A stretch of DNA of 64,000 nucleotides from Rhodovastum sp963804495 (GTDB lineage: Bacteria; Pseudomonadota; Alphaproteobacteria; Acetobacterales; Acetobacteraceae), in contig CAWDQN010000010.1 of the NCBI GenBank assembly GCA_963804495.1, forward strand, positions 248,001 through 312,000. The letters are read 5' to 3'. Both the position numbers and the translations under genes were made by a program. Under the pieces are notes generated by a model, which saw only the letters and a list, made by a program, of their open reading frames with translations, was not told the DNA's origin and searched no databases. Shown here piece after piece: positions 36,335 to 45,550 of the stretch; the first letter of the stretch is position 1; each line of letters opens with the position of its first letter.

Positions 36335-37624
36335 TTGGATCACTCGCAGGACAAGCAGCTTCGGCCGGCGCCGCGCCTGCGTGCCGCGCCCTGGCTGGGC
36401 AGTCTGTCACGGGCCGATTGGCTGAATCACGATCGTATCCTTGCCTGGAGCGGCATCCTTCTGGTTCTGGAGGTTGCGTTCCTTGGTTTCATGGTGCTGT
36501 GGCACCATGGTGCTTTTTTCCCAATCGATCCGCCGACCTCGACCGACTTCGTCAGTTTTTATGCCGCCGGGAGGCTTGCTTTGGCGGGCACGCCGGCGCT
36601 GGCCTATGATCAGGCGGCGCATGCGGCGGCGGAGGCGGCGGCCACCGCGGCGGGGATTGAGTACCGGTTCTTTTTCTACCCGCCGGTCTATTTGTTGTGG
36701 TGTGCGCCGCTGGCGCTGCTGCCGTATATGGTCGGGTTCGTGTTGTTCCAGTCGGTCACTCTCGTGGCTTGGCTGCTGGTTATGCGTCGCATCCTGCAGG
36801 CGCAGGGCTGGGCCTGGTGCGTGCCGGTGCTGGCGTTCCCGTCGGTTTTCTGGGCACTCGGGCAGGGGCAGAATTCGTTTCTGACCGCCGCCCTCATGGG
36901 CGCCATGACGCTGCTGCTCGACCAGCGGCCGGCCGCGGCGGGCGTGGCCCTTGGCATGCTTTGCTACAAGCCGCATCTGGCGCTGCTGGCGCCGGTGGCG
37001 CTCGCCGCCGGCGGGCGCTGGCGGAGCTTCGCCGCCGCTGCGGTGACAGTGGCGGCTTTGGTGGGCCTGTCGGTCGCGCTGTTCGGCGTGCAGACCTGGC
37101 GCGACTATCTGACGGCGATGGCCGGATCGCAGGCGGTCTACGAGACCGGGCGGATCAATCTGGCCGGGTTCGTGACGCCGTATGGCGCGGCGCGCGTGCT
37201 TGGCGCCGGGGCCGGCGCGGCACAGGCGCTGCAAGCTGTTGCGACCATTCTGGTGATGGTGCTGGTCGGCTGGATTTGGCGGCGCGACCCGCGGCCGCCG
37301 GTGCGCTCGGCGGCGCTGGCTTCAGGCATTCTGCTGAGTGTGCCGCTGGCGCTGGTGTACGATCTGGTTTTGACCACGGTGGCGATGGCCTGGCTGGTCC
37401 GGCAGGGCCGCAGCAGCGGGTTTGCGGCGTGGGAGAAACTGGCGCTGTTTTTTTGCTACGTGGTGGCGCTGGTGGCGCGCCACCTCGGCGAGACGGCGCA
37501 TATCCCGCTCGGGCCACTGGCGCCGGCCGCGCTGCTGGCGGTGTGCGTGATGCGCACGCTGCGGGGCCCGGTCGCGCCCGGCGAAGGTCGGCTTGCAGAT
37601 GCGGGGCCACGCGGTTCCTTGTGA
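36335..37624 (+). CDS. GT87-like membrane glycosyltransferase (DUF2029)
   Basis: A 429-residue polytopic membrane protein with about ten helices. The sequence PPTSTDFVSFYAAGRLALAG, YRFFFYPPVYLLWCAPLALL and SVFWALGQGQNSFLTAALMG is the pattern of GT87 enzymes, which use polyprenyl-phosphate mannose-type donors at the membrane. The conserved acidic residue (STDF) follows the first helix. The TTG start is supported by the strong ribosome binding site AGAAGGAGG. Its substrate is unknown. A methyltransferase gene follows. Confidence 0.8.
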   Translation: MDHSQDKQLRPAPRLRAAPWLGSLSRADWLNHDRILAWSGILLVLEVAFLGFMVLWHHGAFFPIDPPTSTDFVSFYAAGRLALAGTPALAYDQAAHAAAEAAATAAGIEYRFFFYPPVYLLWCAPLALLPYMVGFVLFQSVTLVAWLLVMRRILQAQGWAWCVPVLAFPSVFWALGQGQNSFLTAALMGAMTLLLDQRPAAAGVALGMLCYKPHLALLAPVALAAGGRWRSFAAAAVTVAALVGLSVALFGVQTWRDYLTAMAGSQAVYETGRINLAGFVTPYGAARVLGAGAGAAQALQAVATILVMVLVGWIWRRDPRPPVRSAALASGILLSVPLALVYDLVLTTVAMAWLVRQGRSSGFAAWEKLALFFCYVVALVARHLGETAHIPLGPLAPAALLAVCVMRTLRGPVAPGEGRLADAGPRGSL

Positions 37625-37938
37625 TCGGCCATGCCCGGTGATAGACCGCCGGCCGCGCGGCGGCACAAATTGCATGTTGCGCCGCGTCGAACCAGCCGGA
37701 GAGCGCCGCATCCCGCAGAAGGTGGCGAATGAGCGATTGCATGCGTGGCGCATTGGAGGCCGCTGTTGTTGGTCAACAACGATGACAAGATTGACGCCGG
37801 GGATTGGACTGGCGGGTCGCATCGGACATCTTCACTCCTTGCCCCGCCGCATCCTCCATGCCCGACGGCGCTGAGCCGCCGCCGGCTGGCTCGCGGACCG
37901 GTGCCGAGACCAGGGGGGCGGATGTGACCGGGGAGACC
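37625..37938. other. Intergenic gap before the methyltransferase
   Basis: About 314 bases. The methyltransferase frame is open from 37804, and ATG 37858 is an alternative start; the remaining bases show no gene, repeat or RNA that I recognise. Confidence 0.45.
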
Positions 37939-39093
37939 ATGATGACGGATCAATCCGCCCCCGCGCGGTCGCTCAAGAGCCGCATGCAGCTTTGGATTTG
38001 GGGTGTGCTGCACCCGCAGGTCTTGCTCCGGCGGGCGATTGCGGGCGTGTATTCGGCGGAATTCGCCAGGGAGCGGGTTGGCGACCTCGAGGATCGGCTG
38101 AGCCGGGACATCGCCGAACTTCGGTGGGGAAGCGAGGAGACGGTTCGCGCCTTGCGCCGGCAGGGCGAAAGCCAGACCGCCGCGGACGAGGCTTTGCGTG
38201 ACCGGGTCGATAGCCTGATGACCTTGGCGACGCCGATCCCACGGCGGCTGGCGGCGCTCAGCGCAGATGTTGCGGCGCTGGCGGAGAATGTCGGCACCCT
38301 GAGGAAATCGCTCGACGAGCAGATGCGCGCGGTCCGGGCCGAGATCATGTTTCAGCAGCGGCGGCTGACCCGTCTGGCGCTGCCGGTCGCAGTGAAACCG
38401 CTCGAGCAAACCGCTGCCGAGGTGGTGGATCAACGACTGGAATTGCTGTATGCGGCCTTGGCGGATGTGTTCCGCGGCGCGCGCGAAGACATCAAGCAGC
38501 GGCTGGAGATTTATCTCGATCCGCTGCGGCTTGCCGGCGCTGGTCAGCCGGACAAGCCGATCCTGGACATCGGCTGCGGCCGTGGCGAATTTCTGCAACT
38601 GCTGAACGAGAACAGCCTGCACGGCTATGGTGTCGACAGCAGCACGATCATGGTCGAACACTGTGCGTCGTATGGTCTTGATGCCCGCCACGCGGATTTT
38701 CTGGCGCATCTGCACGGCATCGAAGACGCGTCCCGCAGCGCGGTGACCGCTTTCCACGTGCTCGAGCATCTGCCGTTCGGCAGCCTGGTCGATTTCCTCG
38801 ATGAAGCGCTGCGGGTGCTGATCCCCGGCGGTCTGCTGATTCTGGAGACGCCCAATCCCGAGACGATACGGGTTGGCGCGACGACATTTTACGACGATCC
38901 GACGCATCGCAATCCGCTGCTGCCGGAGATGCTCCGGTTCATCGTGCAGCATCGCGGATTTGCCGAGGTCGAAATTCTCCGGCTGCATCCGTTTCCCGAG
39001 GGGCTACTGCAGGAACCGACGGCAGATGTGGCGGCACTGAACGAAATGCTGTTCGGGCCGCAGGATTTTGCCATTGTTGGACGGCGGCCCTGA
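37939..39093 (+). CDS. Coiled-coil SAM-dependent methyltransferase
   Basis: A protein of about 384 residues. The N-terminal 150 residues are heptad-like, with long helices (VGDLEDRLSRDIAELRWGSE, VAALAENVGTLRKSLDEQMR). The C-terminal half is a class I methyltransferase: motif I ILDIGCGRGEFLQLL, motif II region HADFLAHLH, post-motif VTAFHVLEHLPFG and LRVLIPGGLLILETPNPE. The coiled coil plus methyltransferase resembles WbdD-type enzymes that cap O-antigen chains, though no kinase domain is present. The start is uncertain: ATG 37939 has GGGGAG upstream, while ATG 37858 is also in frame. It probably modifies a surface glycan with the GT87 neighbour. Confidence 0.75.
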   Translation: MMTDQSAPARSLKSRMQLWIWGVLHPQVLLRRAIAGVYSAEFARERVGDLEDRLSRDIAELRWGSEETVRALRRQGESQTAADEALRDRVDSLMTLATPIPRRLAALSADVAALAENVGTLRKSLDEQMRAVRAEIMFQQRRLTRLALPVAVKPLEQTAAEVVDQRLELLYAALADVFRGAREDIKQRLEIYLDPLRLAGAGQPDKPILDIGCGRGEFLQLLNENSLHGYGVDSSTIMVEHCASYGLDARHADFLAHLHGIEDASRSAVTAFHVLEHLPFGSLVDFLDEALRVLIPGGLLILETPNPETIRVGATTFYDDPTHRNPLLPEMLRFIVQHRGFAEVEILRLHPFPEGLLQEPTADVAALNEMLFGPQDFAIVGRRP

Positions 39094-39129
39094 CGGGGCT
39101 TTGGTCCCTGAAACCCGTTCTTATATTAT

Positions 39130-39183
39130 GGGGTCCAGGGGCCTCTCGGCCCCTGGCGGGTCCAGGGCAGAGCCCTGGCCTTT
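39130..39183. repeat. Partial dispersed repeat between converging genes
   Basis: Two hairpins, CCAGGGGCCTCTCGGCCCCTGG-type (39135-39156) and CCAGGGCAGAGCCCTGG (39162-39178), then CCTTTCCTTCCTT. This is the right half of the compound repeat. It lies between the convergent methyltransferase and mlaF genes and could terminate transcription. Confidence 0.7.
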
Positions 39184-39189
39184 CCTTCC

Positions 39190-39963
39190 TTACCGCCGCA
39201 ACTCCATCTGGATCGGCCCCTGATGGCGGCCATGGGTAAACTGGTCCACCACCGCGTTGCCGCAGTCCATCAGTTCCGTCGCCCGGCCTTCCCACACGAT
39301 GCGGCCCCGGTAGATCATCGCCGCGCGGTCGCCGATGCGCCGCGCGCTTGCCATGTCGTGGGTGATCGCCACCGCCGTGCTGCCAAGGCGCTTGACGCAA
39401 TCGACGATCAGATTGTCGATCACCGCCCCCATGATCGGGTCCAGCCCGGTGGTGGGTTCGTCAAAGAAAAGAATATCCGGCTGGGCGGCGATAGCGCGGG
39501 CCAGCGCCACCCGCTTCTGCATGCCGCCCGACAGTTCCGACGGCCACAGACTGCCTACCGACGCGGCCAGCCCGACTTGGGCCAGGACGTCCTCGGCGCG
39601 GGCGCGGGCGTGGCGGCGGTCGACCTTGTGCTGCGCGAGCAGGCCGAAGGCCACGTTCTCCCAAACCGGCAGGCTGTCGAACAGGGCGCCGTTCTGAAAC
39701 AGCATGCCGATGCGCGCGCGTACCAGTTCGGCGGCGCGACGGTCCATCCGCAGTACGTCGTGGCCGTCGATTTCGATGCTGCCGGAGTCAGGCTCGATCA
39801 GGCCGAGCACGCATTTCAGCAGCACCGACTTGCCGGTGCCGGAGCCGCCGATCACCACCATGGACGTGCGCGGCGCGATGTCGAGATCGACGCCGTCGAG
39901 CACGACCTTGTCGCCGAACGCCTTGCACAGGCCGCGGATGCGAATTTTGGGCGTATCGCTCAT
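39190..39963 (-). CDS. mlaF: MlaF-type phospholipid transport ATPase
   Basis: A 257-residue ABC ATPase. Walker A is GGSGTGKSVLLKC, the Q-loop is IGMLFQNGALFDSLPVWENV, the signature is LSGGMQKRVALARAIA and Walker B is ILFFDEPTTGLDP. The GALFDSL and SGGMQKR forms are typical of MlaF, which powers retrograde phospholipid transport that keeps the outer membrane asymmetric. It follows mlaE by 19 bases. mlaD is not in the window. Confidence 0.9.
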   Translation of the reverse strand: MSDTPKIRIRGLCKAFGDKVVLDGVDLDIAPRTSMVVIGGSGTGKSVLLKCVLGLIEPDSGSIEIDGHDVLRMDRRAAELVRARIGMLFQNGALFDSLPVWENVAFGLLAQHKVDRRHARARAEDVLAQVGLAASVGSLWPSELSGGMQKRVALARAIAAQPDILFFDEPTTGLDPIMGAVIDNLIVDCVKRLGSTAVAITHDMASARRIGDRAAMIYRGRIVWEGRATELMDCGNAVVDQFTHGRHQGPIQMELRR

Positions 39964-39982
39964 AGGGCGCGGCGCGTGCGGG

Positions 39983-40768
39983 TCATCTGGCGAAGAACAG
40001 TTCGGTCAGCACATAGTCGAAGGCGAGAATGAGCACGGAGGCCGATACCACCGCGTTGGTGGTCGCGGCCCCCACGCCCTGGGCACCGCCGCGGCTGTTG
40101 AAGCCGTTGTAGCTGCCCATCAGCGCCACCAGGAACCCGAACACCGCCGCCTTCACCAGCCCCGAGACGACATCGTCGGTGCGCACGAAGTCGAGCGTGT
40201 TGCTCAAATAGACTTCGGAATTATAGCCGAGCTTCACGGTGGCGATGACGAAGCCGCCCAGCACGCCGAGGATGTCGGCCACCACCACCAACAGCGGCAG
40301 CGCCAGCAGCCCGCCGAGCAGGCGCGGCGTGATCAGATATTTCACCGGGTTGGTGGACAGGGTGCTGAGCGCGTCGATCTGGTCGGTGACGCGCATGGTG
40401 CCGAGCTCGGCGGCCATGGCGGCGCCCGCGCGTCCGGCCACCATCAGCCCGGCCAGCACCGGGCCGAGTTCGCGGGTGATCGACAGCACCACCAAATTGG
40501 CCACCGCGCTCTCGGCGTTGAAACGCGACAGGCCGGTGGCCGATTGCAGCGCCAGCACCATGCCGGTGAACACGGCCGTCAGCGCCACCACCGGCAGGCT
40601 GTAATAGCCGATGTCGAGAAACGAATGCAGGAACAGGCGTCCGTAAAACGGTGGCCGGGCGACGTGCGAAAGTCCGTCAAGACCGAACAGGGCGATGCTG
40701 CCGGTCAGCCGGCAGGCGCCCAGCAACGCGCGGCCGGTCGCCGCGACCGCATCGAGCAGGCAATTCAC
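39983..40768 (-). CDS. mlaE: MlaE-type permease
   Basis: A 261-residue inner-membrane permease with about five helices. The sequence VALTAVFTGMVLALQSATGL, SITRELGPVLAGLMVAGRAG and AAMAAELGTMRVTDQIDALS is the MlaE hallmark. It pairs with MlaF. Its start overlaps the alr stop by 4 bases (ATGA). Confidence 0.92.
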   Translation of the reverse strand: MNCLLDAVAATGRALLGACRLTGSIALFGLDGLSHVARPPFYGRLFLHSFLDIGYYSLPVVALTAVFTGMVLALQSATGLSRFNAESAVANLVVLSITRELGPVLAGLMVAGRAGAAMAAELGTMRVTDQIDALSTLSTNPVKYLITPRLLGGLLALPLLVVVADILGVLGGFVIATVKLGYNSEVYLSNTLDFVRTDDVVSGLVKAAVFGFLVALMGSYNGFNSRGGAQGVGAATTNAVVSASVLILAFDYVLTELFFAR

Positions 40769-41919
40769 GCGCTGTAGGTCCGGGCGATCCGCGGGCTGAG
40801 GCCGGTGAGGATCTCGTAAGCATTGGTGCCCGCCGCCGCCGCAACGGCTTCCGGCGGGCAGCGCGGGCCCAGCAGCTCCAGCCAGTCGCCGGCGGCGAGC
40901 GCGGGATGGTCGGTGATGTCGCAGGTGGTCAGGTCCATGGACACACGGCCTACCAGCGCAACGGGGGGGCCGTCAAAATCCGGTGCGGCGGGCCAGACCG
41001 GCGGGGCGCCACTGGACAGCGCCCGGCGCCAGCCGTCGGCATAGCCGATGCCGAGCGTGGCGATTCTTGTCGGGCGGGGCGCACGCCAGATGGCGTTGTA
41101 GCCGACGCTTTCGCCATCTGCGATGCCGCGGACTTGCAGGATGCGGGCGTGCAGCCGGGCCGCCACCCGCATCGGGTTGGCGCCGCCCGGGGTGGGGTTG
41201 AGGCCGTACAGCGCAGCCCCCGGGCGGGCGAGATCGGAGGCGAATCGGGTGTCGAGGAACAGGCCGGATGAATTGGCGAGGCTGCGCGGGGCCGGCGGCA
41301 GCACGGCGCAGGCGGCGGCGAATCGTTGCAGTTGCGCGGCATTCGCCGGGTCGTCCGGGCGTTCCGAGGCGAGCAGATGGGAGAGAATGTACCGCACGTC
41401 GAGCCCGTCCAGCCGGTGCGGGTCGGCGGCGAGCACCGACAGGCCGGCGGGGTCCAGGCCGAGCCGGTTCATGCCGGTGTCGACATGCAGGAGCACCGGC
41501 AGGCGGCGGGCGAGGCGGCGGGCGAGCGCGGTCCAGCGGTCGATATCGGCGAGCGAGCCGAGCACCGGGGTGATGTCGTGGGCGATATGGTCGCGCTCGC
41601 TGCCGGGCGGCGGGCCGTTCAGGGCGGCGAGCATGGCGCCCGGCAGCAGCGGGCGGAGCGCCTGGGCCTCGGTCAGATGGGCGGTGAAGAAATGACGGCA
41701 TCCGGCCGCGTGCAAATACGGGGCGACCCTGGCCGCACCGAGACCGTAGGCGTCGGCCTTGACCACAGCCGCAGCGGTGCCAGGGGCGGCGCGACGGCGC
41801 AGGTCCAGCCAATTGGCGGCGATGCCGGCGAGATCGACATGCAGGACGGCGGTGGCGAAAGACCCCTCCCCCGATCCCCGTCCCTCAAGGGAAGGGGGGG
41901 AAGGTTCTTCAGTCGCCAT
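40765..41919 (-). CDS. alr: Alanine racemase
   Basis: This PLP enzyme makes D-alanine for peptidoglycan. The 384-residue product has the PLP lysine Lys54 in AAVVKADAYGLG, the conserved HVDTGMNRLG segment and the catalytic Tyr in GESVGYNAIWRAP. The first 19 residues (EEPSPPSLEGRGSGEGS) read like a translated GC-rich repeat and are unlike the family, so the real start may be later, near AVLHVDLAGIAAN. It overlaps dnaB by 11 bases upstream and mlaE by 4 bases downstream. Confidence 0.93.
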   Translation of the reverse strand: MATEEPSPPSLEGRGSGEGSFATAVLHVDLAGIAANWLDLRRRAAPGTAAAVVKADAYGLGAARVAPYLHAAGCRHFFTAHLTEAQALRPLLPGAMLAALNGPPPGSERDHIAHDITPVLGSLADIDRWTALARRLARRLPVLLHVDTGMNRLGLDPAGLSVLAADPHRLDGLDVRYILSHLLASERPDDPANAAQLQRFAAACAVLPPAPRSLANSSGLFLDTRFASDLARPGAALYGLNPTPGGANPMRVAARLHARILQVRGIADGESVGYNAIWRAPRPTRIATLGIGYADGWRRALSSGAPPVWPAAPDFDGPPVALVGRVSMDLTTCDITDHPALAAGDWLELLGPRCPPEAVAAAAGTNAYEILTGLSPRIARTYSA

Positions 41920-43417
41920 CGTGGTGGAGGTCGAGGTCGGCGAACCGGGTGAACTCGCCCTCGAAGTAAAGATCGATCTTGCCGGTGGCGCCGTGCCGGT
42001 TTTTTTCGATCAGCAGCTCGGCGCGATTATGCACGCGCTCCATGTCGCGCTGCCATTTCTCTACCACGGCGTGGAATTTTTCTTCGTTGTCGAAGCCAAG
42101 CTGCTTGGGCGCGCGCTGCTGCAGATAGTATTCGTCGCGGTAGACAAACGTCACCACGTCGGCGTCCTGCTCGATCGAGCCCGATTCGCGCAGATCCGAC
42201 AGCAGCGGGCGCTTGTCTTCGCGGCTTTCCACCGCGCGCGACAGCTGCGACAGCGCCAGCACCGGCACCGACAGCTCCTTGGCGATGGCTTTCAGCCCCT
42301 GGGTGATCTGGCTGATTTCCAGCACCCGGTTTTCCGGCCGCGAGCCGGCGGACGGGCGCATGAGCTGCAGGTAGTCGACGACGATGAGCGACAACCCCTT
42401 GGTGCGCGCGAGGCGCCGGCAGCGGGTGCGCAGGGCCGAGAGCGTGATCGCCGGGCTGTCGTCGATGTGCAGCGGCAGCGAGCCGATTTCACGCGATACC
42501 TGGACGAAGCGGTCGAAATCCTTCTGGCCGATGTCGCCGCGGCGGATGCGGTCGCCGGAGATGCGCGCCTCCTCGGCCAGCAGGCGGGTGGCGAGCTGCT
42601 CGGCGCTCATTTCCAGGGAGAAAATCGCGACCGAGCCGCGCGCCACCGCGTTCGGATCGGCGGCGCGGGCCTCGGCCTGGATGGCGCGGGCGGCGCCGAA
42701 GGCGATCTTGGTGGCCAGCGCCGTCTTGCCCATGCCGGGACGGCCGGCGAGGATCACCAGATCGGACGGGTGCAATCCGCCGGTTTTCTTATCGAGGTCG
42801 CGCAACCCGGTGGACAGGCCGGAGACGCCGCCGGAGCGGTGGAAGGCGCGCTCGGCGTTCTGGATCGCGCCGGTCAGGGCCCGCTCGAAGGTGATGAAGC
42901 CGCCGTCGCTGACGCCGCGTTCGGCGAGGTTGAACAGTTCCTGCTCGGCGATTTCGATCTGTGCTCGTCCGTCCAGCTCGGTGCCGGCGCCGAAGGCGTT
43001 GTTGACCACCGTCTCGCCGATATCGATGAGCTGGCGGCGCAACCAGGCGTCGGTGATCGCCCTTCCGTACTCGCCGGCGTTGATGATGCCCACCATGGCG
43101 CCGAGCAGTTGCGCCAGGTAGGTGGTGCCGCCGACCTCGTCGAGCACGCCGGAATGCTCGAATTCGGCCTTCAGCGTGACCGCGTCGGCGAGCTGACCGG
43201 CCTCGATGCGCCGGGCGATGGCGGCGAAGATGCGGCCGTGAATGGGGTCGACGAAGTGCTCGGCGACGAGGAATTCGCTGACGCGCTCATAGGCCTTGTT
43301 GTTGGCCAGCAGAGCGCCGAGCAGCGCCTGCTCGGCCTGCTGGTTGGACGGCGGCATCCGCTGCGACAAGCCGAGCAGCGGGGACTGGGACTCGATTGTG
43401 TTCACCCTGGTGAGCAT
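41909..43417 (-). CDS. dnaB: Replicative DNA helicase
   Basis: The hexameric helicase of the replication fork. The 502-residue product has an N-terminal DnaB domain (NQQAEQALLGALLANNKAYE) and a RecA-like core with Walker A GRPGMGKTALA, FSLEMSAEQLATRLLAEEAR and LIVVDYLQLMRP. The C-terminus includes LSDLRESGSIEQDADVV and KNRHGATGKIDLYFE. No intein is present. ATG 43417 is chosen; upstream codons have no similarity. It normally follows rplI, but here cfa lies between. Confidence 0.96.
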   Translation of the reverse strand: MLTRVNTIESQSPLLGLSQRMPPSNQQAEQALLGALLANNKAYERVSEFLVAEHFVDPIHGRIFAAIARRIEAGQLADAVTLKAEFEHSGVLDEVGGTTYLAQLLGAMVGIINAGEYGRAITDAWLRRQLIDIGETVVNNAFGAGTELDGRAQIEIAEQELFNLAERGVSDGGFITFERALTGAIQNAERAFHRSGGVSGLSTGLRDLDKKTGGLHPSDLVILAGRPGMGKTALATKIAFGAARAIQAEARAADPNAVARGSVAIFSLEMSAEQLATRLLAEEARISGDRIRRGDIGQKDFDRFVQVSREIGSLPLHIDDSPAITLSALRTRCRRLARTKGLSLIVVDYLQLMRPSAGSRPENRVLEISQITQGLKAIAKELSVPVLALSQLSRAVESREDKRPLLSDLRESGSIEQDADVVTFVYRDEYYLQQRAPKQLGFDNEEKFHAVVEKWQRDMERVHNRAELLIEKNRHGATGKIDLYFEGEFTRFADLDLHHDGD

Positions 43418-43485
43418 AGGCCGGATGCGGGCGGTAACCCAGAGGTCGCAGGGTGTGGATAACGGGGATAGGGGGGACATCCGGG

Positions 43486-43592
43486 GCTCCGCCCCGACCG
43501 CCTTGCTTAACCATTGAGGTCAAGGGGTCTGAGACCCGTCGCGCCGAAAGGCGCGCTGCGCGCTGGGGCGGGTCCGGGACAGAGCCCTGGCC
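43486..43592. repeat. Divergent dispersed repeat between cfa and dnaB
   Basis: Contains CGGGGCTCCGCCCCG (hairpin), CGCGCCGAAAGGCGCG (hairpin) and CCGGGACAGAGCCCTGG, a variant of the end hairpin. It sits in the gap between cfa and dnaB. Confidence 0.6.
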
Positions 43593-43597
43593 GTCGT

Positions 43598-44833
43598 TCA
43601 AGCAATTGCCCGCTTCCGCGCCAGCGCACGTTCCGCCTCGAACACATAATCCCGCGTCAGTGGCACCGCCGCCTGATCGCGCGCCAGTTGAATCTGAAAC
43701 ACCATCTGCCCCTCGCGGCGGAACGTCAGCTCCGAGCCGGACAAATAGAACTCGAACATCCGACAGAACCGCTCATCGTACAGCGCCGCGATGGTGTCGC
43801 GGTTGGCGGCGAAGCGACGGCGCCAGTGGCGCAGGGTCTCGGCGTAGTGCAGACGCAGGATTTCGATGTCGGTGGTGACCAGGCCCGCCTTCTCGATCGC
43901 TGGCAGCACTTCTGACAGCGCCGGGCAGTAGCCGCCCGGGAAGATGTATTTGGCCACCCACGGATTGGTTCGGCAGGGCCCGGTCTGGTTGCCGATGGCG
44001 TGCAGCAAGGCCACGCCGTCGGGCGCGAGGCAGCGCTTCACCACATCGAAGAACCCACGGTAGTGAACGACGCCGACATGCTCGAACATGCCGACTGAGA
44101 CGATGCGGTCGAAGCGCCGGTTCATGCTGCGGTAGTCCAGCAGCTCGAAACCGACCCGGTCGGACAGGCCCTCGGCCGCGGCGCGCGCCTGCGCCTCGGC
44201 GAGCTGCTCGCGCGAGAGGGTGATGCCGGTGACGCGCGCGCCATAGTCGCGGGCGAGCGTCAGCGCCATGCCGCCCCAGCCGCTGCCGATGTCGAGCACC
44301 TCCAGGCCGGGCCGGTCGAGCAGCAGTTTGGCGGCAATGTGGCGCTTCTTGGCCGCCTGCGCTTCCTCCAGGGTTTCGTTGCCGGTGGGGAAATAGGCGC
44401 AGGAATATTGCCGGTCGCGGTCGAGGAACAGCGAATACAGCCGGCCGTTCAGGTCGTAATGGTGGGCGACATTGCGCTGGGCGCGCTTCGCCGGGTTGAA
44501 CTGCGCCGTCCACCGGAGCAGCCAGCCGACGAATTCATGCAGGTTCATCAATTCCTGCTGCGATCCCTCGGCGGCCCGGTTGCAGAGCATCAGGTCGATC
44601 ACGTCGTAAATGCCGCAGCCGACCGGCACCAGCCCGCCCTCCATGTAGGCTTCGCCCAGGGCGAGGGCCGGGTTGAGGGCGATGCGGCGGACGGTGCGCT
44701 CGTCCTTGATGTCGATCCGGGCCTCGGGGCCGGGCGGGCCACCGTAGGTGGTCTGCCTGCCATCCGGCCATCTGATGGTCAGACGCCCGAGGACAATGAA
44801 CCGGCGAAGCACACGATCCAGGACAGCGCGCAT
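43598..44833 (-). CDS. cfa: Cyclopropane-fatty-acyl-phospholipid synthase
   Basis: A SAM-dependent enzyme that adds a methylene bridge to unsaturated acyl chains in membrane lipids. The 411-residue product has an N-terminal lipid-binding domain (ALGEAYMEGGLVPVGCGIYD) and a methyltransferase core with LEVLDIGSGWGGMALTLARD, ITLSREQLAEAQARA and the MFEHVGVVHYRGFFDVV segment. ATG 44833 has GAGGGA upstream; in-frame ATGs at 44851 and 44860 are possible. Its place between rplI and dnaB is unusual. Confidence 0.92.
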   Translation of the reverse strand: MRAVLDRVLRRFIVLGRLTIRWPDGRQTTYGGPPGPEARIDIKDERTVRRIALNPALALGEAYMEGGLVPVGCGIYDVIDLMLCNRAAEGSQQELMNLHEFVGWLLRWTAQFNPAKRAQRNVAHHYDLNGRLYSLFLDRDRQYSCAYFPTGNETLEEAQAAKKRHIAAKLLLDRPGLEVLDIGSGWGGMALTLARDYGARVTGITLSREQLAEAQARAAAEGLSDRVGFELLDYRSMNRRFDRIVSVGMFEHVGVVHYRGFFDVVKRCLAPDGVALLHAIGNQTGPCRTNPWVAKYIFPGGYCPALSEVLPAIEKAGLVTTDIEILRLHYAETLRHWRRRFAANRDTIAALYDERFCRMFEFYLSGSELTFRREGQMVFQIQLARDQAAVPLTRDYVFEAERALARKRAIA

Positions 44834-44970
44834 GGCTTCCCTCTTCCGCATCCCGCACAATGGTTGCGCAAGAAGTGGATTTGGAGCGCCTGCGATTTCA
44901 AGAGGCGGTGGCGATTAAGAAACGGCGCGACACCGCCCTGGCCCCGCGCGGAGGGGCTAGGACAGGGGGG
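44834..44970. other. Short gap between rplI and cfa
   Basis: About 137 bases with no gene. It may carry the cfa promoter, but I see no firm motif. Confidence 0.4.
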
Positions 44971-45537
44971 TCAGGCCGGCTGTTCGGTCGGCGCCTCGAA
45001 CAGGTCCTCGGCGCGGAGGATGTCTTCCTCGGGTTCCTCCACCGCGGTGACGCGCTCACCGCGGGCCTGCTTTGCGGCTTCCTCGGGGCTGCGCGCCACG
45101 TTGACGGTGACGGTGATCACCACCTCGGGATGCAGGACCACACGGACATCGGTCAGACCAAGCGTCTTGATCGGATGCTCCAGCACCACCTGCGCGCGGT
45201 TGATGCTCAGCCCGGCGGCGGTGCTGGCGTCGGCGATGTCGCGCGAACTGACCGAGCCATACAGGCTCCCGGACTCGCCGGCCTGGCGGATGATGATGAC
45301 CGACAGACCGCCGACCCGCTCGGCGACGCGTTCGGCCTCCTCGCGGCGCTTAAGGTTCTGCGCCTCAAGCTGGGCGCGCTGCTGCTCGAATTTCGCCAGG
45401 TTGTCCTTGTTGGCGCGGATCGCTTTCTTCTGCGGCAGCAGGTAATTCCGGGCGAAGCCGGGCTTCACCTTCACCACCTCGCCCATCTGCCCGAGCTTGT
45501 CGACGCGCTGGAGCAGGATCAGTTCCACGGATGACAT
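44971..45537 (-). CDS. rplI: 50S ribosomal protein L9
   Basis: A 188-residue ribosomal protein that binds 23S rRNA. The N-terminal domain contains VELILLQRVDKLGQMGEVVK and VKPGFARNYLLPQKKAIRAN; a long helix links it to the C-terminal domain (GSVSSRDIADA). A Glu-rich tail of about 35 residues (VTAVEEPEEDILRAEDLFEA) extends beyond the usual length of about 150. It is third in the rpsF-rpsR-rplI operon. Confidence 0.96.
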   Translation of the reverse strand: MSSVELILLQRVDKLGQMGEVVKVKPGFARNYLLPQKKAIRANKDNLAKFEQQRAQLEAQNLKRREEAERVAERVGGLSVIIIRQAGESGSLYGSVSSRDIADASTAAGLSINRAQVVLEHPIKTLGLTDVRVVLHPEVVITVTVNVARSPEEAAKQARGERVTAVEEPEEDILRAEDLFEAPTEQPA

Positions 45538-45550
45538 GGGGCGTGCTCCC

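Noticed and set aside
41759..43462. Plus-strand frame of 567 codons opposite alr and dnaB
   Set aside because: It is a shadow of the dnaB sequence, which has clear motifs on the other strand.
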